In this document: positions 50,001 through 61,600 of the stretch, piece by piece
Position numbering within the stretch: position 1 is the first letter of the stretch
Layout: each line of letters starts with the position of its first letter
DNA from: Apus apus
Lineage: Eukaryota > Chordata > Aves > Apodiformes > Apodidae
Assembly (NCBI RefSeq): GCF_020740795.1
Contig: NC_067283.1
Location: forward strand, 42,831,659-42,895,658
Direction: 5' to 3'
Length of the DNA: 64,000 nucleotides
Notes under the pieces: generated by a model
Databases searched by the model: none
What the model was told of the DNA's origin: nothing
Seen by the model: the letters and a program-made list of their open reading frames with translations, nothing else
Made by a program: the position numbers and the translations under genes

Positions 50001-53000
50001 AAAAGCATTTTAAAAGGCTCTAAATGCTGTTAAGGGTCTTGCACAAATACATTTTATAGTCACATATACATAATGCAGATAACTTACATAAATACTGCAT
50101 CTTTTTCCACAACAACAGCTGGAACATTGAAAGGAAATCCATACAACTTCTGGACTATATATTTATATACTAAATCAATGTTTTTGTTCTCCTTTACTGA
50201 AGTGTAAATAAGTGCTGCCCCATCTGAATCAACTTGTTAAAGAAAATTCAGTTTAATGGTTAGTGACAGATACCACAGCAACCCTTTTTTGTTAAATTTT
50301 ATCTGTTTTGTAGAACTTAGAGGGGGAATACAAAAATCAAACAGGTCAAACAACTTCCAAAACTTGATTTTTAATTAAGCTATTTAGTAATTTAAATCTT
50401 TCTATCTGCATTTGTTTTAGGCTAACACAGCTACTGCTTTTAGAGTAAAGTACAGGCTCTTCTCACTTTCAAAGCCCACAACACCAACGGTTTCACTACG
50501 ATGCATTCAAAACTGTCTTCTGCTTTTAGTGAACAAAAATTGTTCATGCTATATCCTTATGTCTTGACTTTATCCCATCCTGCAACACAGACACCACAGC
50601 ATTAACACTAGTAGCCTCAAAAGTACCAAAGATCTTCCACTTCCCCAGCAGGGTTTTTAAATTAGGGGAGCAAATTCTTGCATTGTACAGTGATCTGCTT
50701 TTGAAGGAAATAAAGGCAAACGAGTGGTGCTGTGTATCAGTTACTAAGAGACAAAAGAGAGTGCTTAGTATTTCAGAATGGTTCAGTATAAAATCAACAC
50801 AGCTTATGCAGAGAATTTATAAAAACAGCCAAGAAAGTTTTGAGTAATTTTTACTTTGGGATTATAAAAGTGCCAAACTCTCTAATTTATTTCTATATGC
50901 ATGCAATTCAAATTCCAGAAGAAAATTATATAACAGGAACTGATTCCCATTCAATGATGTTCAGGCTAGAATTCCAAGTTGTACATGGCATATACAATCA
51001 CAGAAGTTAATTTCTACTAATTCTCCCTCCATCCACAAGACTTATTACAATTATCTGTAGTTCTGTTTTGAAAAATTACATCTTGGAAGCCCTTTGAAGC
51101 AAGTACCACCTTGGTCCTCAACTGAGGTCTTGGTTTTTTAAATTAATTTTTCCACCTGTTAACTGTTGTCTCTCCAATAGCATTTAAACTTCCCTTTACC
51201 ACAGCAAAAATGATGACGACACAACGTAGGCATGTTAGTAGCCTCTAAAATATAGATCTCAGCATGTCTAGTGGACTACACAACACGAAACAGTATTTTA
51301 TATATTATTAAACCGATGAAGTTTAAAAATAATAGCACAGCAACAGTTCATGTGCACTGTCTCTGTTCCAACACAAGAGAAGAGGGTGGATCTTTCCTAC
51401 AGCAATTCATACTTCTTTCCTTCCCTCATCACCTCATCCTGTGGAATTACTGAACACTGAAGAGACTGCGTATCTGGGTCAAAAAAGAACATGTCTTGTG
51501 ACCATCTAAACAAGATCATACTGAAATGAATTATCTTCTTGTTATTATTTTAAAGACCTTGTCAGCTAAGATGTGTTGATTTGCAAAATGACTCCTGAAT
51601 ATGGAAGTGAAGGCAAGTAAATAAATTCATGGTAAGGGGACATGCTAGACTCCTGCAGCTCTGGAATAAAAGAAAAAAGGACAAAAAAAGTTTTATTCAA
51701 CAGTGCCTGCAGGGGGAGCTGAAGCAGACTGTCAGCTACTGTAAAGGAGCTGTATCCTACTTTGATACAGATGCAAATATTCTTGTATATTTGTGTTCTT
51801 TTATATTTATATTACAAGATTTAATTGAGTTATTATAACCTTTATGATATTTTAAAGGATACATTGTAAGCAAAACCGTCTGATATGTGACTGAATGAAG
51901 TCGAAGTGTTCATCTCTGTAGTCATGCTCTTTTTCCAGAACACTGATAGCATCACACTGTCAAAAAAACCACAGAATTAATAAACCACTTCCAGTTATCT
52001 GTTGAAATAGCAGTGCTGCTACACATGCAGTTCACAACTGGGCTAGGGGGATAGAGTGGGGTGGGTGGTGCAGAGAAAACCAAACACCTTCTAAGATAGT
52101 TTAGAAGCATAATTGAACCGTTATTAATTTTTAATAATATATAACTTGATGTGCATGTCCTGTGGTCAACACTAACGTGGGAGTTGAAGTGACTGACATT
52201 TTTCTTTCACTCCCCCTCCCCACCCCCAATGCAGTAGCTCCAAGTCTCTGCTGAAGACTGACCCACTGAGGGTCACCACCATTTTTTGCCTAGTGTATTT
52301 TTACACACTGTAGTATTACAGCACAGTCTTTTTTATCCAGTTTATCCAAACTAGCCCTTTGCAAAGGGAGGTAAAAGCAAGAAATGTGGAAGCAGGAAAA
52401 AACCCTAACATGGTAGGGGGTGGGAGGGGAGAGAGGAATAATAGCCAGCAAGTGAGGAAAGAAGAGCTTTTCAATCAAGATCAGCCCTCCAGTGAAGGAA
52501 CAGCATATGCATCAAAAGGTTTATTCTTTTTCCCTGTGGGCCAGCAGAAGCTGCAGATGCAGTATGCTCAATGCCAATGAGAACTGCAGAGGCAGGGTAA
52601 AAGAAAAAAAAAAACAACACAACAACAAACCAAAACAAAAAACAAGCCACAAGAGAAGCACACTATTTTTTTTCTTTAGACTAAGAATATGGTTACATAT
52701 CCAACAGAAACCAAAACATATCACAGAAACATCCTAAGAAACTGGGAAAGTTAACAGGGCAGCACTTTACTAACTAGAACCCTCGACTATATTTATCTTT
52801 ATAAAAAGAGCAGAAAAATTGAAAAAACTACTACTAAAACACTATTTGAGGAATAAGGAGGACTGTGGACATTGAAGGGAATTCCAATTGCTTACTTTAC
52901 TAGCTTACTTCTGTGAGCAAAATCAGATCTGAGGTATTCCTCAATTCCTTGAAAACTGGTAGAACTAAAGGAAAAACTAATCCCAAAACAATATGCAATA

Positions 53001-56000
53001 AGGGCTTCCAGAAGATAACCAACCTTCAACATTAAACATTTTAAAAGAATTATTATGCACAGTATTCAGAATGACTTAAGAAACATGTGCTTCCCACCCC
53101 AAATGCACAATTGACAGTTGCTTGAATAAAATATGCAAAAAACCTAAAATGTGAAACAAACCTTTGTACAAACTACTACTACTGGAATGCCTAAGTTACA
53201 TGTTAGTGTATCTGCACCCAGGGGTAAAATCACACTGTCATCTTTGTCTTCCTGTAATGAAGTATTTCTTCTCTGTGGAGAAGCTGGAAAATCCTCGCCT
53301 GGTTCTACATATTCCTGGAAGTCTCTTACCACTGAAAGTAAAAAAAAATACATTAAAAGATCAGCTACTTAGTTATTTCAACAATGATTTCCACTGCCAT
53401 TGATCTCTAGCACTGTTGATTATCTAGTACTTCTGCTTCTTTATGTTGAAAAAATTCAGCATGCACCAAATGCTGACTATTTGCTTGCTCTGTGCAGCAC
53501 AAGAGAGAACTAGTACATTTGAGATCTGGTTTATCAGCAGCCAGAACATGAGCAGATGAAACTGTCCATAAGGACAGGATTAACCCATTTTATTTTATCA
53601 TTGTGGACCCATTAGGCAGTTGCTATTAACTATTATTGCTTAATATGTTTCCTAAAGGATTAATATTTCCCTGTGTTCTTCTTGGCAAAATTAATGGAAC
53701 AGTTTGTTAGAATAAGTAGAATTACACCTTACAGATACTGCTTAGCTGCTACTGTATACCATGTTTTATCTAAAACCCCTTTCTCCACCTTTTTCTCTCT
53801 ATATACAGTGACTCTGCAGTAGTAATAAGCAAAAATAATAGATTAGTTATTAACCAGTTTGAAAATTAATTAAATAACATTTAATATTTGGTATGCTTTT
53901 ACAATAGATCAGATACTACTATAAAATGTATCAAGGAGGGTAAGTCAGAATATAACAAAGGTTGCCAGGTTCTGATGCATATACCTAAACTTCTAATTAT
54001 ATAGTCACTTACTATTCCTACAGTCAGGGATACAATTTGGGACAAAACATCTCTACCTTTCACATCAGGTTCTGTTTCACAGAGAAGAAACAGTATTCCA
54101 CCAAACCCCACCACTGATTACTTCTCCATGAGTAACACATCCTGATGCAGCCAAAAAAATCAGGCAGCAAGACAATTTAGCTGAATCATGCACACTTGCA
54201 GCTAACTATTCCAGTATATTCTCACTGCTTTGTCCTGATTTATGTTAATCCACCCCTACTTTCACTAAACTGACTGAAGCCCTCTGAGTTTACACCTAGA
54301 AAAGCACTAGTTGAATTAACAGAGCAAGACTTATTTCAACATCCCTGAGAAAACAATGCATTAGGCCAAGATGATTCAATTTTTCTGCAGATCTTGGAGG
54401 TCACAACAAAAAGCACATGCACAGACTCTACTTGAACAGTCAACTCAGGCTCTTACTCAGGGAATGCTACTACTTCAGTCTGATCTGAGAGCTTTCAAGA
54501 GCGTTCCAAATTGACTGTGTTTTAAACTGTCTTCTCACCTAGATATGCCAGACAGTCAAGGGAGTCTTTCCTACACAATATCTTCTTTGTTCTGGGATAA
54601 ATGCATGCTAAAATAAAAGTTGCATTACTCCAGTGGATTTCTAAAATTCCCACTGTAGATCAAAACATACTAATTTTTATAGAAGAACAGAAAACAGTAA
54701 AAAGGAGGATTGGTGTAGTGTATCACAGCTCAAAGACTGTGGAATACAATTCTAGTGTCTTCCTTTAAGAAACAATTGAAATGATCAGACCACAAGGCTT
54801 CATTACCAGCTGAACACAGTAACAGGAGGAGTTATTCTAACCCTTCACAAACAGCTGCTCTGTATCTCCTAATTGCCTTCTCATACTAGTTTTTGTCTGC
54901 ACAGGGTCTGTCTTTGAGTGGAGGTAAGTTGCTAGAACTGGAAGACAAACTCAGCAGCACACCTCCAGAAAATTACACACAAAAACCCTCAGTAGATTTC
55001 AGTACTGTTAGCAAGTTAAATCAGCCTGCAGGAGCCTCTCAGGAGCACTGAGTAAGACACAGAGCACCGACCCAAGAATAAAGCAGGACCATGTAGCCAA
55101 AAGTTAGGCAAGCAAGACTCCTCCCTCCTCCTTTTGGCAGTCTGAAGCTGCTGCCTGCCTAGCAATGCATGAAGCCACACCACAAGAGGTTCAAAACAAG
55201 AACAGCTTCCAGTAATATCTGGATTGTATCCAGAGCTTCTAATATACTCAACACAGAGACCATCAATATAAAAAAGAATTGGACCAGATAATAAAAGAAC
55301 AAGAGAGCAGACAAAACTTCTAATGACTAGCTGCTTTTCTTGAGTCACTTCATCACTTAAATTTTCTGGATTTTGTAGAGTTTCATTATCTCTTCACTCA
55401 GTAAAGAAGCAAAACTATCAGCCTACACATTTGTAGTAACAGAGATATTTTGTCCTTACTTTCATCTTGTAAAATCCTATCTGAAACTGTTGGAGGGGGG
55501 GATGTTTCATACACACACACACACACCCCTACCTCGGAAATCAAAACCAAAACAACCACACCCAAAAAAGCTCAGCTCCTCCCTCCTAAACAAGTTCTTG
55601 TAGAAGTTACCATTCTCAAGGATACTTCCTTACAAGAATCACTCTTCAAAGAAAAAAATGAAACAACCAACACCCTCCACCCCCATCCCATTCTAGAGTA
55701 TCTACAACTGTCACGTTATTGGCTACTTCATTGCAACACGGCTACAACCTGCATTTCTGAGGAAAAAGCTCTTCAGCAATCTGGCAGTCTGTCACTTAAG
55801 AAAATACCAGTTCCGGAGAGCAACTTCAGACTTACATACAAATTTTAATCATGCTATTTGATCTTAACACACAGCTTTCTCAAATGCTCCTTCCTGTAGT
55901 AATTAACTTAGAGATGAATGGGAAAGACTATTGTTTTAGTACCCAAAGGGAAATACAATGGCTAGCTACCCAAAAGTAATACAGAGGTATGATGTTAGTG

Positions 56001-58632
56001 AATTCAGTCAGATAATTTAAGGAATCCTGAAAAATATTTCTGTTCTCCACATTTAAAACTAAAGAGACAAGACACTGACAGAGCTATATCATATCCATGC
56101 CAAAACAAACATATAGGTGCATTAATGTCAGTAATAATTGTAAAACTCGTCAAGTAGAAAGGGCCCAGACATTAATAGGCTGCCATGAATCCTTTCAACA
56201 TTTATACTTTTGGTAGGTAGGGAACAGGTCCCAAATTTGCTAGACAGATTAATTACAGGAACAGTTAAGAAGTCAATGCTCTGATTTGCCTTTACGATAA
56301 AAAAAATAAATAGAGAGCTAAGAAGTTTTTTTCTCCTAGAGAATCTTACCTTGAAAAATCTGTAAGAATCAAGATTGTAAATTCAACCCAGCTGTTCTCA
56401 TTCTGAAACCCTTTCCCCACTAAGTTAAGATACTTCTAACGGAAAGCAATACCAGTATTGTTCATATAGCTACTTTGAGACTTATGTGAAGCTCGACTTG
56501 CTTGATAACTCCTAATTTTAAGTAACATTTCCAAGAATGAAAAAGACTGCAACAGAGAGATTAAATGGTGCAGAAAGTATTAAGCATATTTGATTTAAAT
56601 TGATTCCTACATATTTGCAGAATACTCACACTTTTGCTCCATTTCTTTCATTTCTTCAGGAGGAATTTTTAACTTGTCAATATGTTCTCTTACAACACTT
56701 GCCCATTTTTGTAAAGAATCCAGTGCAGTCCAAGGTCTAGACATGTCTACTACCAACATAATTAGAGTGTCCTTTAGAGAGCTTGCCTCCATCGCAAATT
56801 TAAGAAGACCTTTGTGATACAGGTCACCATCCAAAATCCATACATTACATCTTGTTTGGTCTACAAAGAAAGGAAAAACACTGAGACTTACATGAAACAG
56901 TCCACTATGTAATGACAATTAAATCTTCTTTAGATATGTAAAATACAATGAAGAAAGCACATTACATGTTTTATCAGTTAATTGAACATACATAACAACA
57001 CACGACCCTCTCTCTCCCTCTTCCAAACTATGATATTTAGCAGCTGGTAACTGAAGATCTTAATTACATCATCTGAAAGTGAGAATCCAGAGATGGCATT
57101 CAACAATTCCAAAACTAATGCTGACCATTTTAGAAAAGGTTTGCTTCAAGACACAACTCAGAAGAGGGGAACTGGGTGAATTCAGCAATCCCTTCTCAGT
57201 CCTTGGTCTGCTTAGCTCTCAAGGACTGCCATCTCCCTTTCAAAACTCCAATGTGATATGCCTATATAACTCTTAAAATACAGAATGTACCTTGGCCCTT
57301 CAGAAAAATGGAGCTGAACTGCAAGTTTTCAAATGTTTTAGATGGACTTAGCAAGCAAGCAAGTTATTATTCAGCTTTGCAAAAGAGCAATCACCATACG
57401 AACAGACCATCCCACTTCTTTTTTCCCCCAAAAAAATACCATACTTGAATATTCAGAGACACTTCTGAAGAGCTGGAGATTCAAAATTAGATAGCTAAAT
57501 ATAATTACATTTTGCCTTCAGGGAAGTTTCTATTACTTGTTACAGAAGTTCTAAGGAAGACATGTAGATCCAATTCACAATCTTCTTAACTCTGGTCAAG
57601 TCACTTTTGAGACCAACAGCCAGACACGAAAGTCAGGAAAGCAGGTGTTTTGTTTTTTTTTTTAATAAAAAGGAACAAAAAAAACCCAAGAAATGTAGAG
57701 GGGTCAACTTCTTCTGGTTTTCTACTATATTTGTTCTTATAGTATGGACAAGAGTTCCCATTTTTCCCCAGAGCTCCCAGTATGTCCTTATTCACACATC
57801 ACTCCCCTCTAAGTATTGCCTCTAGAGAATTCATTTGACCTCTACAGTGCCCAGTCATATTCCTTCTCCTGTTCCCCCACATATAAGCATCAGTTATCCA
57901 TTCTATAAATGCAGGTGCTTGGGGTCTGGATCTCAAACATCTTTTTTACCTTCTGGCCAGAAGCCAAATCAAGCCAGTTGAAACACAGTTCTCCTTCCTC
58001 CAAATTTTTGGGTTGGTGGTTTGGGTTTTCTGTTGGTGTTTGTGCATTTAAAATTCAGCATTGTGGATGTTTTCATACCCATCAAATACATCATATGCAG
58101 TCTTACAGATTCTGATACCACCAAGACAAAGGTTTATCTGCTATGTCCAAGCAAATACTTGCTACAATAACTGACATGCAAGGTAAGAGCCTAGGCACCT
58201 TCTCCTCTAGGCCTGAGGAACCCACTTATGCCTCCCATACATTCAGAATGTTGCAGTTAAGACTGCTTTCCCTGGTCTTTTCGGCCTTTTCTTTTGATTG
58301 GTTCCACTCCTCCCCTACCACTTAAGTGGTCATTCATAGTACCTACTAAAGGAATTACACTGAGAAAGTTCCTCATTAAGCAAACTGCTCATGGTTTAAG
58401 CTGGACTCCTGCAAATTATCAGGAAAGAAAAACATTCCATTGTCATTCCAAATATCACACTACTGAGCCATAGCTTTCAGAGTAGTTTAAGATAGTATTA
58501 GAAATACAAACTTACCGTCTCGATCTTCATCATGCACATTTAAATACAAATACTCCATTCCTCTTCCTTTTTTGTATTCCTCTATTCCTTGAATTTTTCC
58601 TATTAAGCTAGTTTTACCTGCTCCATCTTCAC
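43974..58632 (-). CDS. DYNC1LI1: DYNC1LI1, cytoplasmic dynein 1 light intermediate chain 1 (exons 3-13, 5' partial)
   Basis: The product is the dynein-1 subunit whose Ras-like domain binds the heavy chain and whose C-terminal helix binds cargo adaptors such as BICD and Hook proteins. Eleven exons join in frame with GT-AG introns: 58516-58632, 56630-56860, 53162-53331, 51863-51956, 50088-50223, 49604-49715, 48299-48358, 48133-48177, 47019-47139, 46683-46841 and 43974-44086. They give about 451 residues; human has 523. The P-loop [10 protein letters not shown] opens the visible part. [35 protein letters not shown] and [20 protein letters not shown] follow. The adaptor-binding helix is in [16 protein letters not shown], then a Gly-rich linker, then [19 protein letters not shown] to the end. 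The Gly-rich linker and the C-terminus fit LIC1 rather than LIC2. Exons 1-2 are outside the window. Confidence 0.97.
44370..44430 (-). mobile_element. CR1 3' tail, short
   Basis: On the + strand 'agaatcatagaatcac' is followed by 'ggttggaaaagacctttaag' and 'atcatcaagtccaacc', the reverse complement of a CR1 terminus. Confidence 0.92.
44603..44659 (-). mobile_element. CR1 3' tail, short
   Basis: On the + strand 'atagaatcatagactcacag' is followed by 'gtttgggttggaagggacct' and 'taaagatcat', the reverse complement of a CR1 terminus. Confidence 0.92.
45972..46059 (-). mobile_element. CR1 3' tail
   Basis: On the + strand 'tagaatcacagaatggtttg' is followed by 'ggttggaaatgacctaaaga' and 'ccaacccccctgccatgggc', the reverse complement of a CR1 terminus with slightly more internal sequence kept than in the other two. 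Confidence 0.92.
46683..46841 (-). CDS. DYNC1LI1: DYNC1LI1 exon 12
   Basis: 159 bases, acceptor ccccttgtag, donor caggtatgg. It encodes [20 protein letters not shown], which contains the adaptor-binding amphipathic helix. A Gly/Pro/Ser linker rich in GG pairs and the segment NLPPSAKKS follow. Confidence 0.96.
47019..47139 (-). CDS. DYNC1LI1: DYNC1LI1 exon 11
   Basis: 121 bases, acceptor gttgcatag, donor aaggtacc. It encodes [20 protein letters not shown] and then [19 protein letters not shown]. It has four SP/TP dipeptides, in line with the proline-directed (mitotic) phosphorylation known for this region of LIC1. Confidence 0.96.
47140..48132 (-). other. DYNC1LI1: DYNC1LI1 intron 10
   Basis: About 1 kb, AT-rich; nothing recognisable beyond T-rich stretches near 47270-47300. 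Confidence 0.9.
48133..48177 (-). CDS. DYNC1LI1: DYNC1LI1 exon 10
   Basis: A 45-base exon of 15 codons ([15 protein letters not shown]), acceptor ttttttgcag and donor gtggttagt. Because it is a whole number of codons, skipping it would keep the frame. Confidence 0.95.
48299..48358 (-). CDS. DYNC1LI1: DYNC1LI1 exon 9
   Basis: 60 bases, 20 codons ([20 protein letters not shown]), acceptor tgtattgcag and donor caggtaatt. Confidence 0.96.
48359..49603 (-). other. DYNC1LI1: DYNC1LI1 intron 8
   Basis: About 1.2 kb, no recognisable element apart from an A run near 48858-48871. Confidence 0.9.
49604..49715 (-). CDS. DYNC1LI1: DYNC1LI1 exon 8
   Basis: 112 bases, acceptor ctttttctag and donor aaaggtaaat. 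It encodes [18 protein letters not shown], then [20 protein letters not shown] decayed second copy of this exon lies at about 50488-50588. Confidence 0.96.
50088..50223 (-). CDS. DYNC1LI1: DYNC1LI1 exon 7
   Basis: 136 bases, acceptor agttgattcag, donor tttatgtaagt. It encodes [20 protein letters not shown], then [20 protein letters not shown] and DAVF, the end of the Ras-like domain. Confidence 0.96.
50224..51862 (-). other. DYNC1LI1: DYNC1LI1 intron 6
   Basis: About 1.6 kb. It contains the exon-8-like pseudoexon at about 50488-50588; the rest has no recognisable element. Confidence 0.9.
50488..50588 (-). pseudogene. Decayed duplicate of DYNC1LI1 exon 8
   Basis: This segment of intron 6 aligns with exon 8 (49604-49715) over about 36 codons without net length change. 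A 26-base block is identical (50506-50531 against 49634-49659). Translated on the minus strand it keeps AGWD, then NF, then LKAEDSFE and KP, and about 19 of 36 residues match. It has a TAA stop at 50557-50559 where exon 8 has an Ile codon, and the exon 8 donor is not kept in place. It lies before exon 7 in transcription order. No copy of exon 7 or of neighbouring intron sequence was seen with it. It cannot act as a replacement for exon 8. Confidence 0.85.
51863..51956 (-). CDS. DYNC1LI1: DYNC1LI1 exon 6
   Basis: 94 bases, acceptor tttttttgacag, donor caatgtatcc. It encodes [20 protein letters not shown] and then [11 protein letters not shown]; the last T starts the Tyr codon completed by exon 7. 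Confidence 0.96.
51957..53161 (-). other. DYNC1LI1: DYNC1LI1 intron 5
   Basis: About 1.2 kb. It includes an A/C-rich stretch near 52600-52650; no gene or repeat family was recognised. Confidence 0.9.
53162..53331 (-). CDS. DYNC1LI1: DYNC1LI1 exon 5
   Basis: 170 bases, acceptor tttactttcag, donor aaggtttgt. It encodes [20 protein letters not shown], then the acidic segment [18 protein letters not shown], then [10 protein letters not shown]. The last block is the equivalent of the nucleotide-specificity strand in Ras-like proteins. Confidence 0.96.
53332..56629 (-). other. DYNC1LI1: DYNC1LI1 intron 4
   Basis: About 3.3 kb. It has a short (AC)n run at 55510-55526. Open frames of up to 132 codons here show no family resemblance. 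Confidence 0.9.
55510..55526. repeat. (AC)n microsatellite, short
   Basis: About eight AC units in DYNC1LI1 intron 4. Confidence 0.85.
56630..56860 (-). CDS. DYNC1LI1: DYNC1LI1 exon 4
   Basis: 231 bases, acceptor ctttgtag, donor aaagtgtgagt (the T before GT is coding). It encodes [20 protein letters not shown], then [20 protein letters not shown], then [15 protein letters not shown], the core of the Ras-like fold. Confidence 0.97.
56861..58515 (-). other. DYNC1LI1: DYNC1LI1 intron 3
   Basis: About 1.65 kb; no recognisable element beyond A/T runs. Confidence 0.9.
58516..58632 (-). CDS. DYNC1LI1: DYNC1LI1 exon 3
   Basis: 117 bases, acceptor gtgtctcttcag, donor gacggtaagt. It encodes [20 protein letters not shown], with the P-loop GEDGAGKT, then [17 protein letters not shown]. 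Its first Gly codon is shared with exon 2, which is not in the window. Confidence 0.97.
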
Positions 58633-61600
58633 CTGAAGAGACACAAGTTGGATACTTCTCAATCTTTAATCACAGTTACGTATTTAAAACCACTTGGGGC
58701 AAGAAGGAAACTCAATAGTAACAGGGTGACTGAACTCAGTAAAGTTTTGAAATATAGTGGGCTTTGTCCAACTCATCCATCCATTCACAGTAAATACCTC
58801 AGCTTCAAATCGTACTTCTAATTATTGAGAAATGCAATTATGCCACTAACTATGCAATCTGAAATAGGCTCGTACACCTCTCTCTAAAAAGTTACCTTAA
58901 GGAACAGTTATCAATACCTCAAAGAATTTCAGTCTTGCAATTGGTACCAAAGTGGTAATAAAGTCTTTCTAAAGTAGAGTTCAAGTCACAGTAAGCTCAT
59001 CTTACTATCAGAAGAATATGATTTAGAACTCTCTCGCATCAAGCAGCACGCATCACCAGGCTCAGTAAGGCAAATCTGTTTCCTTAAGCTTTTAGTTTTT
59101 GGTTTCTTTGAATCTTCTCAGTTACAGGTCTAAAGAAACCTTGAAAAGAGGTGACAAAGAATAAGCCCACTGCTGTACAATGCATGTGTATTTGGGTACA
59201 CTGGCAGTGACAAGCCTGCAAGCCAGATCCATTCATTCCTACTCTCTCCCCTCCAAAGGGAGCTCAGGAAACCAGTGAATCTTACAACTCAAGCACAGTG
59301 TGAACACCTCAACTATTGCCAAGGACTCTTACTCAAAACCTTCTATTTCTAACCATATAGTGTCAAAGCTAGACAATTCCACGTGCAGTTTTTTCAGTTT
59401 GAAAGAGTAACCAAGCTGAATCTGGACACGAAGAAGGGTTTAGTCACTCCAACATCAGAAAATTCTCAGAACTCACTCATAGGTTATAAAATTAGTATCA
59501 AAATCAGGTTCCTAAAAAGTACCTTATAGGTTTTGTGGTGAACGTAACATCTTTCCAAGCCTCTCCTAATATAGTGAGAGTATAAACACTTTTAACTACA
59601 TAACAAAGAGTTCAACGACAGTAATTTTCACTGCTAAACACAATTAAGTTTTCCCTTTAATAGGAACTGACAAGATTTTGGCTACATTAAAAAGGCTACA
59701 GATATAACCACAGAAAAGAAGAGAAAAGTCATACTTTGATAGACTAACTTTTAATTTACTCAATTTATCATTCCTAAGGTTACTGCAGGAAGACTTCCGT
59801 TTGGAGTTCAGCTTTATTTTCAGATTTCTGTAATACTCAAGAAGCTACCAGAAAGCATAAGACTTGCTTACTCTAAATATCTCAGGTAATTTTACTCAAC
59901 AAAATTAAAAGGTATTAAAAAAAGATCAGAAATTAAGATCTGGTTAAGTACAGAGGAGTTAAAATGAACTTGTATCAGTTTAACATTTTCAACATTTATT
60001 TTGCTAGGTCCTTAACTATTTTGAATCAAGACTCGCTTAAGAAAACAATTGCAGCTAAGTTTACATAAATTATGGGAAGTACAGCTATTTTCTATTCTTA
60101 CATCAAGCTTTTCCTCTTTTTGTGAGAACAGTCTTTTAAATAAAAATTATGTCCAAGAAGTGCAATCTTTGTCACCGGGATTAATTACAATTCCACCTTT
60201 GCCCTCACTCAAGTACTCATCCAAGCTTCTTAAATTTGCCATCTGTAAATAACTGGGAAGACTTCATTAAGAGCTGCTGTACTGACATGTTAGGCTGCTG
60301 AAGTTCCTATTACTTTTGCCAACAATTTCGGTATGATTCATTCTGTTATTTCACCTATTTGAACATGCAGTTTCAATTAATTTGTCACCAGAAGGCTCAA
60401 AGGTAAGAGAAAACAAAATTTGTTATTCCTTTTAAGAGGGGTGGCACTTAACAGCTTTTTTTAAATCTCAGAACAGCTGAGAAATTCCAGCTAAGTTCTC
60501 CTGCATACTAGTTTGTTTCACATAGTGGCAATAAAGATTACAATTTGCTTGCACTGAGGAAGTTTTAGCATCTTCTGCAAAGTACCTCTGCCAGTTCTTA
60601 ACAAAAGCAGCTGCCACTTAAGTCTAAGAAACATCTGTGGTTACAAAAAGCTCTAAACATGACAAAAGATACACTTAAACAGTTTAAACTAAAACATATC
60701 AACAGCAGCATCTATGCAACTTTGTTTGAAAATGCTCATGCTAAATAATATAGGCAAACTTGAAATAGAAGTTCCACAAAACCCTTACTTACAGCTGTGT
60801 GCTGTGTCATTTCCTCCCCACTCCTTGTATTTCCAAGTGCCTGAAGTAAACTTAAGTTCAGTAGTGTTAATATCTTATGTCAAAATAAGAGCTGTGATTC
60901 TACTTTTCCCCTCCAGTTTTCCAGTACCTATCTTCAGACCATACACAGGAAGAAATTTTATAAGTATAGCATAAGGCAGATTGATTTGATATAAAATTAG
61001 TACCTTTGGACAGATACACACGCACAGTAGTCATTTCAGCTTTCTATCTTAGAATTACTTAACCTGTTCTGTGAAGAAGATTCTCTATTCCCTTCTCCTT
61101 AGCAAATATCCACCCATTTCAAAAGAACAAGATCAGGTAGATGGATCACGGACATACATAACTGTATAATACAAGTTACTGCATGCAGAGAGCAGTGTTC
61201 ATCATTCACTGGAAGGCCAGAATGATGCATCAGTGAAGTTTGAAGGGACTGGTACTACTTTAATTAATTACTCAGGTAAATGAAGAGAACAGTACAGTCT
61301 GCAGATCATATAAGAGAAACCAAGGTATCTGTGAGAAAAGGATGAGAAGCAACACTGACCAGTGGTCCAAAATAAGTTAGCAATGCAGAAGCCAACTAAT
61401 CTACAAATAGAACAATTTGCTTGCAAGAGTGCAAGATAGCAGCCTAGCCAGATGTGCCCTGTTCCACAGTAGATCCAGAGTCCTCAACAGACTTAAGCCA
61501 AATTAGAGTCAACACTATGAAAAAAGCTGTAAGAGAGTACAATCAGGATGACCATATATGACATAAGGATTTCCTCCTTTTTGCTCACACAGTTCATCAT

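Noticed and set aside
55450-55848. Open frame of 132 codons on the + strand
   Set aside because: It runs through an AC microsatellite inside DYNC1LI1 intron 4, antisense to the gene, and has no domain.
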